This document shows positions 19,058 through 28,656 of a stretch of DNA of 43,412 nt, piece by piece. The DNA is from an uncultured Verrucomicrobiota bacterium (GTDB lineage Bacteria; Verrucomicrobiota; Verrucomicrobiia; Opitutales; Opitutaceae): the NCBI GenBank assembly GCA_903904685.1, contig CAIVDS010000040.1, positions 1 to 43,412 of the forward strand, given 5' to 3'. Position numbers and translations under genes: made by a program. Numbering within the stretch: position 1 is the stretch's first letter; each line of letters opens with the position of its first letter. The notes below the pieces were generated by a model that had not been told where the DNA came from, ran no database searches, and saw only the letters and a list, made by a program, of their open reading frames with translations.

Positions 19058-21286
19058 TTAAGGTGCCGATATAGGCTTTACTTCCGTTTGAGCGGTGTGC
19101 GCCGCGCGTTCGACCGCTTCCTTGGTGCCAGACTCAATCGCCAGTTGGTCGATGACCACGCGCAAAGATTCGCGCAGGGGAATATCCATCGAGGTATAGC
19201 GTTCATTTTCGTCGGCGTTCAGGTCATCGTCCTGCGTATCCTCATCGTCCTTGAGCACCGCCTTGATGCGGGGGGGAGGAGGAGGGGCGAGCATGACTTC
19301 GGTGAATTTATAATCACCCACGCCAAGTCGCTTGCGTTCGGCATCCATCTTTTTTTTGAATGCGGCGTCTTCGGCTTTTTGATGGGTGCGTTCCTTGAGG
19401 TTAAGCGATACGGCCTTTTGATCCTGCCGAACCTTGAACCAATCAATGGCGCGTTTGAGATAATCAAATTCGGGAAGCTTGGCCAATCGCGACTGGCTGG
19501 CCGTGCGCAGGGTGAGCAGGGCCGAGGAAGGGAGAGGCTTGCCATCGAAGGAGCTAGAGGGAATCTCGTCCCATGCCAGTGCGTGCGGCAGGTCGGCTTC
19601 GCCGATCGGCAGATAGTCGTCAATAGAGGGAAGGATAATGTCGGGAATCACGCCCTTGAGTTGGGTGGAGGCACCGTTGGGGAGGTAGAATTTTTGAACG
19701 GTAAGCTTGGTTGCTCCGCTTTTTTCGGACGATTGGGCAAGTTTCGGAATGATGTTTTTCATTTCCACCACGGTTTGGACCGAGCCTTTGCCGTGGGTGG
19801 AACTGTCGCCGACGATGACCGCGCGGCCATAGTTTTGTAGTGCGCCCGCGACGATTTCCGAAGCCGAGGCGCTGAAGCGCGACACGAGCACGGCCAGCGG
19901 GCCGTCGTAGGGGGCGGGCGAGGCGGGGTTATTCTCAACGTTATCAACTTTGACCTCCCCGAAATAGGAGCGCACCTGCACAACGGGGCCTTGTTTGATG
20001 AACAACCCGGTGAGCGAAATGGCTTCGGAAAGGAGGCCGCCGCCATTACGGCGCAGGTCGAGGACGAGCCCTTTGATCTTGGCCTCCTTGAGGCGTTTGA
20101 TGAGTTCCGCTATATCCTTGGTGGCGCTGTTTTGGGCTTTGCTTTCGCCCGACATGTCGGGGCCGTAAAAGGTGGGTAGGGTGATAACGCCTATGGGTAT
20201 GATTTTGCCATTGAGGCCGGGAACGTCAAAAATGGCGGCGTGGGCGCGGGCGGAGTCGAGATTGACGACGTCGCGCGTGAGCACGATTTCCTTGCGGGTT
20301 GCCGAGGTCGCGCCTTCGGCCGGTTCGACCAGCAAGTGTACATGGGTTCCTTTGTCGCCACGAATCATGTCTACGATCTTACGCAGTTTCATCCCAATGA
20401 CCTCGACCGGTTCCTTGTCATCTTGGGCGACGGAGATGATTTTATCGTTGGGCTTAAGTTGTTTGTTAAGATCAGCCGGTCCGCCCGGAATGATTTCTTT
20501 TATCACGCATTGGTCGTCTTCAAGGCTGAGCAGCGCACCAATGCCCACGAGTTGGAGGCGCATCTGTATGCTGAAATCTTCATAGGTGTCGGCTGAAAAA
20601 TAGGTCGAATGAGGGTCGTAAAGCCGCGCGATGCTCGCGAGGAACATCTCAGAGAGATCGTTGTTTTCGATATCGCCGAGATTTTTTAGCAGACGCTGGT
20701 AGCGCTTGCGGACGTTGGTCTTGGCCTCATCAATGGTTTTTTTGTTGAGAATTTCCTTGATCACTTCGAAGCGGATGCGTCGGCTCCACAGGTCGTCGGC
20801 CTGAGCCTCAGTTGCAGGCCACTCGGCCTTGGCGCGGTCTAGGGTATAGGTGTCAGTGGTAGCGAGGCTGACGTCTTTGTTGAGAAAGGAGGATATCCAG
20901 GCGACCCGATCAGTGGCGCGTTTTTGGTAGACGGAAAAAATCTCGTAGGCGGGATCTATTTTATCCAACGCAGTGACATTGTAGTAGAGGGCGTCGGCGG
21001 TGTTGTAGCGTGTGACGAAGCTTTGTTTATCGGAGTCTAGGAAAAAAAGGTGCTGGCCATCGAGACCGGCCATGTAGTCGGGGATCACATCGGAGTAGCT
21101 GGAGGGCGTGACCGCGTCGCGATTATAGTGAACTTCCGCGAGCAGACGGGTGAGTGCGTGGATTTCCAGCCCGAGTGTGGCCGGAGTCTCTTTTGCGTGT
21201 TCTTGCTGGGCTGGCAGCTGGAGCGGAAGGACTGTGAGGGCCGTAATAAAAATCAGACCGCGCGCGAAACGATTCAGAGGGTGCAT
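19058..21286 (-). CDS. prc: carboxy-terminal processing protease (Prc/Tsp, S41)
   Basis: A 742-residue secreted protease. A signal peptide is clear at the start (basic MHPLNRFARG, hydrophobic core, LPAQQ). The order is that of E. coli Prc: an N-terminal helical domain, a PDZ domain around 240-330 (VIKEIIPGGPADLNKQLKPN), the S41 catalytic core with LVLDLRRNGGG, the nucleophile Ser in SRFSASASE near 468-474 and the Lys in THGKGSVQT near 499, then a charged C-terminal domain. Prc cleaves proteins from nonpolar C termini in the periplasm and processes lipoproteins and peptidoglycan enzymes. It lies 82 bp after a rhomboid gene on the same strand; whether they share a transcript is not clear. Confidence 0.95.
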   Translation of the reverse strand: MHPLNRFARGLIFITALTVLPLQLPAQQEHAKETPATLGLEIHALTRLLAEVHYNRDAVTPSSYSDVIPDYMAGLDGQHLFFLDSDKQSFVTRYNTADALYYNVTALDKIDPAYEIFSVYQKRATDRVAWISSFLNKDVSLATTDTYTLDRAKAEWPATEAQADDLWSRRIRFEVIKEILNKKTIDEAKTNVRKRYQRLLKNLGDIENNDLSEMFLASIARLYDPHSTYFSADTYEDFSIQMRLQLVGIGALLSLEDDQCVIKEIIPGGPADLNKQLKPNDKIISVAQDDKEPVEVIGMKLRKIVDMIRGDKGTHVHLLVEPAEGATSATRKEIVLTRDVVNLDSARAHAAIFDVPGLNGKIIPIGVITLPTFYGPDMSGESKAQNSATKDIAELIKRLKEAKIKGLVLDLRRNGGGLLSEAISLTGLFIKQGPVVQVRSYFGEVKVDNVENNPASPAPYDGPLAVLVSRFSASASEIVAGALQNYGRAVIVGDSSTHGKGSVQTVVEMKNIIPKLAQSSEKSGATKLTVQKFYLPNGASTQLKGVIPDIILPSIDDYLPIGEADLPHALAWDEIPSSSFDGKPLPSSALLTLRTASQSRLAKLPEFDYLKRAIDWFKVRQDQKAVSLNLKERTHQKAEDAAFKKKMDAERKRLGVGDYKFTEVMLAPPPPPRIKAVLKDDEDTQDDDLNADENERYTSMDIPLRESLRVVIDQLAIESGTKEAVERAAHTAQTEVKPISAP

Positions 21287-21368
21287 TAAGAAGTAAGAGT
21301 GGTCAGAGCCGAAAAGGTTTCACGGGGACTGTTTTTGTTGACTGTGTCGATTTTAAGAAATGCCTGCG

Positions 21369-22268
21369 TCAGCGACGACTGAGCATATCCTTGGCGTTAT
21401 CGAGGAGGGTTTTCTCTTCAGAGGTGAGTGAGGCGAATCCAGTGCTGTTAATCTTGTCGAGAATACGGTCGACCTCGGTTCGCAGGGTTTCGCGACTCGT
21501 AAGGTTGAGTTTAAAGGCAGGGGAAGGGGTTATGGTTTTGCGGGCCTTGCGAAGCCAGTTGGGTAATTCGATTTTGCCGTTGCCGGCGGGTTGCCGAAGC
21601 CAATCACCCGAGTGGATGTAGCGGAAATAAATCCATCCGGCGAGCATGCCACCCAGATGGGCGGAGTGGGCTACATCGAGGGAGCCATGTCGGCCGGGCA
21701 CCTCGAGAAAGAGCAGGCCAAAGAGATCGAACGCCAATAATCCCAGAGCGAGATATTTGGGCTTTAGCGTGACTGGCAGTATCCAGCAAAGTAGGATGGT
21801 AATCGGCTGTTCAGGGTTAAGGCAGGCGAATACCACAAGTAATCCGCATACGGCTGCACTGGCTCCGATAAGATTTCCACCGGTTATCCAATGGCAGGCT
21901 AGCCAAGCCAGTCCACCAGTGATGATTGATGCAAGGCAGACGGCGACAAAACGACGTTGACCCAAGAATGGAACTAGTGCGCGACCTAGGAAATAGATGC
22001 CTACCAGATTGCCAAGAATATGGAAAAACTGATTCGGGTCGTGTAGCAGGCTGTAGCTGGCAAGCGTCCAAATAAATCCTTCCCGAATGGTTTCCGGGGA
22101 AAGCTCGAGTGAGCGCATAACTGACCGGCCTACCTCAGGGTTGGAGAACCAACGCAGGGCTATGTTTTCAAAAATAAACCCTGCAACGATGGCGCAAATA
22201 ATCCACGTCAAAGCGGAAGTCGTCTTCCGCTCGTAATTGTCTCGCATATAAAACCGGTCCGAAAGCAT
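21369..22268 (-). CDS. rhomboid-family intramembrane serine protease
   Basis: A polytopic membrane protein of about 299 residues with the start I choose (ATG 22268); ATG 22247 is equally possible, while the frame to 22478 runs into the divergent promoter region. The catalytic serine is in LIGASAAVCG (about S137), and the histidine in AHSAHLGGMLAGWIYF (about H204). HILGNLVGIYFLGRAL corresponds to the conserved rhomboid segment before the serine. The cytoplasmic tail ends in a short helical motif (VDRILDKINSTGFASLTSEE) found in many Bacteroidota and Verrucomicrobiota rhomboids. The substrate is unknown. Confidence 0.9.
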   Translation of the reverse strand: MLSDRFYMRDNYERKTTSALTWIICAIVAGFIFENIALRWFSNPEVGRSVMRSLELSPETIREGFIWTLASYSLLHDPNQFFHILGNLVGIYFLGRALVPFLGQRRFVAVCLASIITGGLAWLACHWITGGNLIGASAAVCGLLVVFACLNPEQPITILLCWILPVTLKPKYLALGLLAFDLFGLLFLEVPGRHGSLDVAHSAHLGGMLAGWIYFRYIHSGDWLRQPAGNGKIELPNWLRKARKTITPSPAFKLNLTSRETLRTEVDRILDKINSTGFASLTSEEKTLLDNAKDMLSRR

Positions 22269-22328
22269 GCCGTCAGAAGCTACGGGCGAGTTTAATGAAC
22301 ACAAGCCGGCACCTTTTGATCCAGTCGT

Positions 22329-22357
22329 TTTCCTCGAGTTTTTCTGGAACGTATAAT
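22329..22357 (+). promoter_or_regulatory. possible promoter of the ferredoxin gene
   Basis: A perfect TATAAT (22352-22357) has a weak TTTCCT -35 region 17 bp upstream. Transcription would start about 55 bp before the ferredoxin ATG. The hexamer lies in the divergent region shared with the rhomboid gene. A TTGACG at 22381 is an alternative -35 but has no good -10. Confidence 0.35.
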
Positions 22358-22418
22358 TTTGGGGTTGTCGTGCTGTCCGCTTGACGAGGGCAGGGCATTC
22401 GCTTTTGTTGCCGTCTTT

Positions 22419-22655
22419 ATGGCTAATAAAGCAGACAAGTGGGATCAAAATGCCGGCGGGAAATTCTACGTCGACCAACAGTGCATCGATTGCGATCTAT
22501 GCCGCGAGACCGCCCCGGCGTTCTTTATGCGCAACGATGAAGGTGGTTATACGTTCGTACAAAAGCAGCCGACGACTGAAGATGAAATTGCGGTTTGCAT
22601 GGAAGCTCTTGAAGGCTGTCCAGTCGAAGCCATTGGCAACGACGGCGACGCTTAA
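22419..22655 (+). CDS. small ferredoxin, single [4Fe-4S] type
   Basis: A 78-residue acidic electron carrier. I start at ATG 22419. The cluster ligands are C22, C25 and C28 (QCIDCDLC) and the distant C67, followed by proline (GCPVEAI), the pattern of one-cluster ferredoxins. An extra cysteine, C60, matches the spare position seen in such proteins and may form a disulphide. No redox partner gene adjoins it. It ends 24 bp before a strong terminator, so it is probably a single-gene transcript. No good Shine-Dalgarno is visible before the start. Confidence 0.92.
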   Translation: MANKADKWDQNAGGKFYVDQQCIDCDLCRETAPAFFMRNDEGGYTFVQKQPTTEDEIAVCMEALEGCPVEAIGNDGDA

Positions 22656-22678
22656 CCGGTTTCCTGAGAGACTTTTTT

Positions 22679-22710
22679 AAACCCTGCGGTTCCGCTGCAG
22701 GGTTTCTTGT
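22679..22710 (+). terminator. rho-independent terminator after ferredoxin
   Basis: AAACCCTGC and GCAGGGTTT form a perfect 9-bp stem around a 9-nt loop, with T residues on both sides. It lies 24 bp after the ferredoxin stop. The A-tract/T-tract symmetry would allow termination in both directions, though only the plus strand has an upstream gene. Confidence 0.75.
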
Positions 22711-22729
22711 GGGAGGGGTAAATGTCGAA

Positions 22730-22763
22730 TTTGTTAATCGAATTAGGTCTTTCGATTAACAAA
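22730..22763. promoter_or_regulatory. 13-bp perfect inverted repeat upstream of the TonB receptor
   Basis: TTTGTTAATCGAA and TTCGATTAACAAA face each other across an 8-bp spacer (TTAGGTCT), 41 bp before the receptor ATG. The AT-rich arms contrast with the GC-rich genes. It lies between the ferredoxin terminator and the receptor start, so it is either a large operator (arm centres about two helical turns apart) or a leader-RNA hairpin. There is no run of T after it, so it is not a typical terminator. Confidence 0.6.
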
Positions 22764-22804
22764 AGGCTTGTTTTGAGTTCGGAGTTGGTTACGGGTTTCG
22801 AACC

Positions 22805-24637
22805 ATGCCTAATCATCGATTTACATTTTATCTCCTGATCACTGCTGTCAGCGCCTGTGCGCAGACGGAGCCTGTTACTCTTCCGGCGGTGACGGTCTAT
22901 TCGTCACAAGTGGCCAATCAGGAGCCCTCTGGCAGTTTTGCCATGCCGGTATCGGCTCTGAGTTATGAGCCGCTGGTCGATGTGCAGGCGCGTAATCTGG
23001 CCGAGGGGCAGGCGGATGTATCCATACGCGGCGGGACATTTGAGAATACTGGCTTCAGCATTGGCGCGGTGCCGATTTATGATCCCCAGACCGGCCATTA
23101 TTTTGCCGAGCTGCCGGTTACGCCTGCCATGCTTGGGGCCCCTTTGGTGCGCACGGGGGTGGACAACGCTGTCTCTGGTTGGAACGCCACCGCCGGCAGT
23201 GTGGCCTACGCGTGGAGTCCTATCCGCACGGGCGGGTTTGCCTCGGTGGGCGGGGGGGATAACGACTTGTTTCACTCGGAGCTTTACGCAGGCTATGTTG
23301 GCGATGTTAAGCTGCTTGGCCGCAGGCTTGCGGCTGATGCGTCGGTCGCTCATTCGGAGTCGGATGGCACTCGGCCTTTCGGTGACAGCAATTTTACGCG
23401 TTATAATGCCCGTCTCCAGTTGGCCAACGATGTTTCCCAGACAGACTTTTTCGCCGGCTACCAAGAGAAGCAGTTTGGCTGGGTGAATCTTTACACGCCG
23501 TTCAATACGCCTGAGACGGAAAATCTCCGGACAATGTTGCTGGCCCTCAACCATCGTGTTTCTCAAGGTGCCGATGGCGACTTCGTCGAAGTAGGTGCCT
23601 ACTACCGACGGAATATTGATAACTACCAGATTCCGGCGTTTGCCTACAGTGCTCACCACACCACTTGGGTGCAGGGAGCCGGGGTGGAAGGCAGCGTCTC
23701 CGTCGCTGACGCCACGGCTGTCAAGTATCGCGCCGGTGCGGTCGCCGATGACCTGCAATCGGACAAGCTCACGGCCGGCACTTACCATACACGCACTCAG
23801 GTTTACGCCGGCGTTGTTCCCGAGCATACCTTCACGCTGGACAGTCGGCAGTCGCTGGTGGTGAGCGCCGGAGCCAACTACGACGGTTCCAACCGCGCGA
23901 GCTCGCAGATTTCGCCCGTGGCGGAGATCGCGCTCGAACAAAAGACGTCCGTTCTCAAGCGTCTTTACGTCTCCTATGCCGAGACCACGCAACTGCCCAC
24001 TTATACGGCGCTCAATTCGCCGACCGGCGGCGGCTTGTTTCGCGGCAATCCCAACCTTGGACGCTCCATCTCCAAAAATTTCGAAATCGGTGCAAACGGT
24101 GTCGTGCAGGATTGGTCTGCTAAAGCCGCGGTCTTTTTCCGGCGCGACAACAATCTTGTAGACTGGACTTATAACTCTGCGCTTCCTCCGACAACGGCAC
24201 GTGTAGCCAACGCGGTCGATATCGACACGACAGGATTCGAGGTTGTGCTGAGCCGCACGTTTCACTCGGTGGACTTCGTGTTTGGTTACACGATTCTTCA
24301 CAAGAATGCCAATTATGGCTCTGCGGTGGTCGATGCCAGTTTCTATGCGCTCAACTATCCAGACCAGCGCTTGACTGCGGCGATTGTCGCCCGTCTCGGC
24401 TCGGGCTTTGAGCTGCGCATGGACAATGAGGGCCGTCTCCAGCAACCCAATGCGCTGCGCAGCCGTAACGACGACGTGGTCCTGAGTTCCCTCGGGCTTT
24501 ATTATGCGATTCCGCAAGTCAAGGGACTCACGCTTTCCGCGCAGGTTGATAACCTTTGGAATACCTACTACGAGGAAGTGCCGCTGGTGCCCGGTGCACG
24601 TCGCCAGTTTTCGGTTGGAGCGACTTACGGCTGGTGA
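22805..24637 (+). CDS. TonB-dependent outer-membrane receptor (BtuB-like)
   Basis: A 610-residue outer-membrane barrel with an N-terminal signal sequence (FTFYLLITAVSACAQ). A plug domain follows, in which the segment VDVQARNLAEGQADVSIRGG and the FSIGAVPIYDPQTGHYF loop are typical of TonB receptors. Alternating beta strands fill the rest, ending VDNLWNTYYEEVPLVPG, then an aromatic-terminal strand finishing YGW. It is short for the family and is nearest in style to vitamin B12/iron-complex receptors. A TonB box is not certain; the LPAVTVYSS segment is the best candidate. No transporter genes adjoin, so the substrate cannot be assigned. The dyad upstream is the likely control site. Confidence 0.88.
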   Translation: MPNHRFTFYLLITAVSACAQTEPVTLPAVTVYSSQVANQEPSGSFAMPVSALSYEPLVDVQARNLAEGQADVSIRGGTFENTGFSIGAVPIYDPQTGHYFAELPVTPAMLGAPLVRTGVDNAVSGWNATAGSVAYAWSPIRTGGFASVGGGDNDLFHSELYAGYVGDVKLLGRRLAADASVAHSESDGTRPFGDSNFTRYNARLQLANDVSQTDFFAGYQEKQFGWVNLYTPFNTPETENLRTMLLALNHRVSQGADGDFVEVGAYYRRNIDNYQIPAFAYSAHHTTWVQGAGVEGSVSVADATAVKYRAGAVADDLQSDKLTAGTYHTRTQVYAGVVPEHTFTLDSRQSLVVSAGANYDGSNRASSQISPVAEIALEQKTSVLKRLYVSYAETTQLPTYTALNSPTGGGLFRGNPNLGRSISKNFEIGANGVVQDWSAKAAVFFRRDNNLVDWTYNSALPPTTARVANAVDIDTTGFEVVLSRTFHSVDFVFGYTILHKNANYGSAVVDASFYALNYPDQRLTAAIVARLGSGFELRMDNEGRLQQPNALRSRNDDVVLSSLGLYYAIPQVKGLTLSAQVDNLWNTYYEEVPLVPGARRQFSVGATYGW

Positions 24638-24705
24638 ATCGGACGATGGAAGCATGAAGAGGGCTTGCTCGCGGGAGGGCATCACGTTCGTGTTAGACGA
24701 TACGT

Positions 24706-26775
24706 ATGCCTTCCCATCCTTTTCTTGATTCTGCTTTCGAGCCTCACTGGTCGCAGCTTACCCCTGAGCATATCGTTCCCGACATCGAGCTTGCGCTGAC
24801 CCAGGCGCGGGCAGCCGTTGACACGATAGCCGGCCAAGATCTTGGCACGCTGACTTACGCCAATACGTTTATTGCGATAGAAAATGCTACCGACGATCTC
24901 ACCCGTGCCTGGAGCAAGGTCACGCATCTCCAATCGGTCGCCGATTCGCCCGCCTTGCGCGAGGCGCACAACGCCCTTCTTCCCAAGGTTTCGGCGTTCT
25001 ACGCGAGCATCGCGCTCAACGCCGCGCTCTGGACGCGCCTGAAGACCTTTGCCTCCACGCCCTCTGCCGCTGCGCTTACAGGTATTCATCGCCGTTTTAT
25101 TGATGAGACGATCGCCGACTTTCAGCAGGCTGGCGCCGATCTGCCCGACGACAAGCGGACGCGCCTCGAAGCGTTGCAAAGTGAACTTGCCAGGCTCACT
25201 CAGGCTTACAGCGAACACGTTCTCGATGCTACCAACGCTTGGCAGATCGTAATTGAGGATGATGCCCGTCTGCGCGGTCTGCCGTCTCACGCTATCGCCG
25301 CCGCCAAACGCAGTGCGGAAAGCAAAAATATCGGATCCCTCGAAAAGCCCGCATGGCGGTTTACCCTCCACGTGCCGTCGATGGAACCGGTCATGCTCTA
25401 CGCCGAAGACGAGTCGCTGCGCCACGAACTCTGGAGCGCCTCCGTCGCCGTCGGTTCGCAGGCACCGTGGGACAACGAGGCGTTGGTCCGGAAAATCCTC
25501 ACGCTGCGTCAGGAGAAGGCCACGCTGCTCGGAAAACCGCATTTCGCCGATCTCGTGCTCGAGCGCCGCATGGCCGGAAGCGGCGCCCGCGCCCTCTCGT
25601 TTATCGAGGATTTGGAGCGCCGGGCCCATCCTGCGTTCGTGCAGGAATGTCGCGACCTTGAAGCCTTCAAGGCGCGCGAAACAGGTCTGCCCTCCGGCCC
25701 TCTTAAGGCGTGGGAAGTTGGCTACTGGTCGGAGAAACTCCGCCAGTCGCGCTACGATTTCGATGACGAGGTGCTGCGTCCCTACTTGCCGATGAATCGC
25801 GTGATCGCCGGCCTTTGGGAACTGGCGCATCGTGTCTTTAGTTTGCGCATCACCGAACGCGCCGCAGGCAGTGTCGAAGTCTGGCATCCCGAGGTGAAGT
25901 TTTACGACCTGCATGACGCGAACGGCCGCTACCTCGGTTCGTTCTATGCCGACTGGCATCCGCGCGAATCGAAACGCGGCGGCGCTTGGATGGGCTATCT
26001 CGTGACGGGCGGCCCGCAGCCCGACGGCACGCGTGCGCCGCATCTCGGCTACATCTGCGGCAACATGACGCCGCCTGCCGATGGCAAACCTGCGCTTCTC
26101 ACCCACAGCGAGGTTGAAACGATCTTCCACGAATTCGGCCACCTTCTACATCACTTGCTCGGTGAGGTGGAAATCAAGTCGCTCAACGGCGTCAACGTCG
26201 CTTGGGATTTCGTCGAGTTGCCATCGCAGCTCATGGAGAACTGGTGCTGGGAGCGCGAAAGCCTCGACCTCTTCGCGCGCCACCACGAGACCGGAGCGAC
26301 CATCCCCGCCGCGATTTTCAGCAAGCTGACTGCGGCGAAAAACTTCCGTGCGGCTTGCGCGACGATGCGTCAGGTCCAGTTTGCGAAGATGGACCTCGGC
26401 CTGCACGTGCGCACCCCGGAGTTTGCGGACGGCGACCTGGAGGCGAAGGCCCGCGCGTTGGTGGCCGATTGCATGATTCCCACCGAGCCTCCCGCCCGCA
26501 CCATCGTGAAACGGTTCAATCATCTCTTCAGCGACCCGGTCGGCTACGCGGCTGGTTACTATTCCTACAAATGGGCGGAGGTGCTTGATGCCGATGCCTT
26601 CACCCGCTTCAAGCGCGAAGGCATTTTCAACGCGAAGACCGGCGCCGAGTTCGTCGAGCACATCCTTAGCCGGGGCAACTCCGAGTCGCCCGCCGTGCTC
26701 TACCGCCGTTTTATGGGTCGCGATCCCGAGTTGGCCGCACTGCTTGTACGCTCCGGTCTCATGCCCGTCGCTTAA
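24706..26775 (+). CDS. M3-family zinc oligopeptidase (oligopeptidase A type)
   Basis: A 689-residue cytoplasmic metallopeptidase that trims short peptides, including cleaved signal peptides. The zinc motif HEFGHLLHHLL begins at H475, with a downstream glutamate ligand in the SLNGVNVAWDFVELPSQLME region that is characteristic of M3A enzymes. The substrate tyrosine region near the C terminus (GYAAGYYSYKWAEVLDADAF) and the ending LYRRFMGRDPELAALL are typical of PrlC/Dcp. The start is ATG 24706, 68 bp after the receptor stop. Length matches the family. It is likely independent of its neighbours. Confidence 0.95.
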   Translation: MPSHPFLDSAFEPHWSQLTPEHIVPDIELALTQARAAVDTIAGQDLGTLTYANTFIAIENATDDLTRAWSKVTHLQSVADSPALREAHNALLPKVSAFYASIALNAALWTRLKTFASTPSAAALTGIHRRFIDETIADFQQAGADLPDDKRTRLEALQSELARLTQAYSEHVLDATNAWQIVIEDDARLRGLPSHAIAAAKRSAESKNIGSLEKPAWRFTLHVPSMEPVMLYAEDESLRHELWSASVAVGSQAPWDNEALVRKILTLRQEKATLLGKPHFADLVLERRMAGSGARALSFIEDLERRAHPAFVQECRDLEAFKARETGLPSGPLKAWEVGYWSEKLRQSRYDFDDEVLRPYLPMNRVIAGLWELAHRVFSLRITERAAGSVEVWHPEVKFYDLHDANGRYLGSFYADWHPRESKRGGAWMGYLVTGGPQPDGTRAPHLGYICGNMTPPADGKPALLTHSEVETIFHEFGHLLHHLLGEVEIKSLNGVNVAWDFVELPSQLMENWCWERESLDLFARHHETGATIPAAIFSKLTAAKNFRAACATMRQVQFAKMDLGLHVRTPEFADGDLEAKARALVADCMIPTEPPARTIVKRFNHLFSDPVGYAAGYYSYKWAEVLDADAFTRFKREGIFNAKTGAEFVEHILSRGNSESPAVLYRRFMGRDPELAALLVRSGLMPVA

Positions 26776-26863
26776 TCATATTTTGAAACTCCCGGCGATT
26801 TGCGCTGTCACGCTTGCAGAATCAGCCTGAAATCGTTTCTTAAAACCAACTCATTATAACGCC

Positions 26864-27559
26864 ATGCTCATCTGGATTATCCTCATCATTATTCCTATGC
26901 TCTTCGGCTTCTATGCGCAGATGCGTGTGCGAAGCGCTTATGGTAAAAACGTGGAAATCGAGTCGCGCGGCCACATTACCGGTCGCGAGGCTGCCGAGGC
27001 CGTCATGAATTCCGCCGGCATCACCGACGTCGAGATTGTCCAGGTCGAGGGCCAACTCACCGACCACTACGACCCGATTCACAAGCGTCTCGCATTGTCG
27101 GAGCTCAACTATAACGGCACCAGCTTGGCTGCCCTCGGCGTCTCCGCCCACGAGGCGGGCCACGCCATCCAGCACAAGATTGGCTACGGTATGATGACGA
27201 TTCGTCAGACGCTCGCTCCAGCCACGCAGATCGCCTCGGGCATCGCGAATTTCGTGCTGATCATAGGAATCTTTCTTTTTAGCACCGCCATTGGCGGGAA
27301 ACTATTGGTTCTCGGCGCTGCGGCGCTTGCACTCATCTGCGTGTTCCAACTGGTGACGCTGCCTGTCGAGTTTGACGCAAGCCGTCGGGCCAAGAAGCAA
27401 CTGGTGACGCTCGGCATCGTGGACCAAGACGAAATGCATGGTGTGAATGAAACCCTCGATGCGGCCGGTCTCACCTATGTGGCCGCCTTTGCCGCTTCGC
27501 TCGGCACGCTCTTGCACATCTTGCTGCTAATCTCCGGCAACAGCCGAAGCAACGACTGA
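26864..27559 (+). CDS. YugP-type membrane zinc metallopeptidase
   Basis: A 231-residue membrane protein with an N-terminal helix (LIWIILIIIPMLFGFYA), a metallopeptidase domain with HEAGHAIQH at H96, and two further helices between about 125 and 170, plus a C-terminal hydrophobic helix (ASLGTLLHILLLI). The segment LPVEFDASRRAKKQL is diagnostic of the YugP family. Physiological substrates are not established for the family. It is separated from the M3 peptidase by 88 bp and could share its transcript. The downstream neighbour converges on it. Confidence 0.93.
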   Translation: MLIWIILIIIPMLFGFYAQMRVRSAYGKNVEIESRGHITGREAAEAVMNSAGITDVEIVQVEGQLTDHYDPIHKRLALSELNYNGTSLAALGVSAHEAGHAIQHKIGYGMMTIRQTLAPATQIASGIANFVLIIGIFLFSTAIGGKLLVLGAAALALICVFQLVTLPVEFDASRRAKKQLVTLGIVDQDEMHGVNETLDAAGLTYVAAFAASLGTLLHILLLISGNSRSND

Positions 27560-27612
27560 TCGCCGGTCTGTCTCTTTCGACCAAGGCCGCTCTCATGATT
27601 AGGCGCGGTTTT

Positions 27613-28555
27613 TTATGTCGTGCGGTTGATGAGCTGGTTTCCAGTGCGACGACGTATTAACAGAATCGTTAGGTAAACAAGCCCGAAACCGATCGCTGCG
27701 AGATAAGTCGTGATATTCACCGACTGGGAATAGGCGATGCCGACAGAGGCGTCGGGATACAGCGATGCTGGATAAAGTGACGGTTGTCCTGCGGCGTAGC
27801 GATGACGGGCGATCATACCGGACAACAAGGCGGTTGCTTCGATCAGGGTAAGACAGGGAAGCAATAGCCACCACGCGAAGCGCAGGCTGAGTTGAGGACG
27901 GGAGCCGAGACGGCACACGGCGAAGGTCAGCGCACCGAATGCCATACCGGGCCCAAGGGTGGCGACGATGGCGTATTGGATAGCGAGAAGGCCGTGATTT
28001 GAAATCGGCAACAGTGGACGATGGTAAGCCGTAAAATGCCGAGGTTCGACGCTGATCAGGTGCAGATCATGCGCACAGGCCCACGCGGCGATTGTCAACC
28101 CAAACGCGATGACGAACACGGCGAGCGTGCGCTCCTCGCCATCGGGAGTTTTGAGTGGAATCACTCGCTGTCTTTCTTGCCACCAAGTGTGCAGGTTGGG
28201 ATTGATGCGCTTCCAGACTATGCCGTGGTAACTCGGTTTTCGCATCTCCAAGACGATCAAGCCAGCGCTCGCGCCCAAGGACCCCCCCCAGCGTTATCAT
28301 CCAGCCAGGGAAGCCGGTGACGACGGTGGCGGTCGTCAGTAATATAAACAGTGCCGCCCAATACAGCTCCGGCCTCCGTTCTATCCTGAAGACATTGCAA
28401 AATAAGAAAAAGTGACCGACCGAGAATCCTACGATCACGCCGGTTTGCCAGAGCTTTGAGCCGAGTATGATCGTTCCCGTCACACCTCCAATCAGGATAA
28501 GCGCATCTCGCATGGAGATCCGAAAACCGGGTGAAAATCGTGGTTCATCGGTCAT
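27613..28555 (-). pseudogene. membrane protein of unknown function, broken at a poly-G tract
   Basis: Two overlapping minus-strand frames read as one protein of about 313 residues interrupted by a frameshift. The first part (ATG 28555) is hydrophobic to about FPGWMITLGG, and the same-frame sequence after it is Arg/His-rich and unlike protein. The second frame then continues sensibly from GASAGLIVLEMRKPSYHG to the stop at 27613, with several more membrane helices. The switch lies at a run of eight G on the minus strand (28282-28289); seven would restore the frame. A sequencing error, a recent mutation or slippage-based switching would all look like this. No family is recognised. Another small membrane protein lies just upstream on the same strand. 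Confidence 0.7.
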
Positions 28556-28656
28556 GGAATGTAGATGCGAATACTGGCCAATGACACAAAGCCTGGAACG
28601 CGAGGAAACTCAAGACTGCTCAGGGGTCGAAGCGCCGGTAGTCATACGCAACCGGA

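Noticed and set aside
22706-22804. Cobalamin riboswitch upstream of the BtuB-like receptor
   Set aside because: The leader is under 100 bases and has only the dyad; the conserved B12-box sequence and multi-arm structure are absent.
24682-26142. 486-residue minus-strand frame opposite the M3 peptidase
   Set aside because: Antisense shadow; no recognisable domain, while the plus-strand gene has the complete peptidase motifs.
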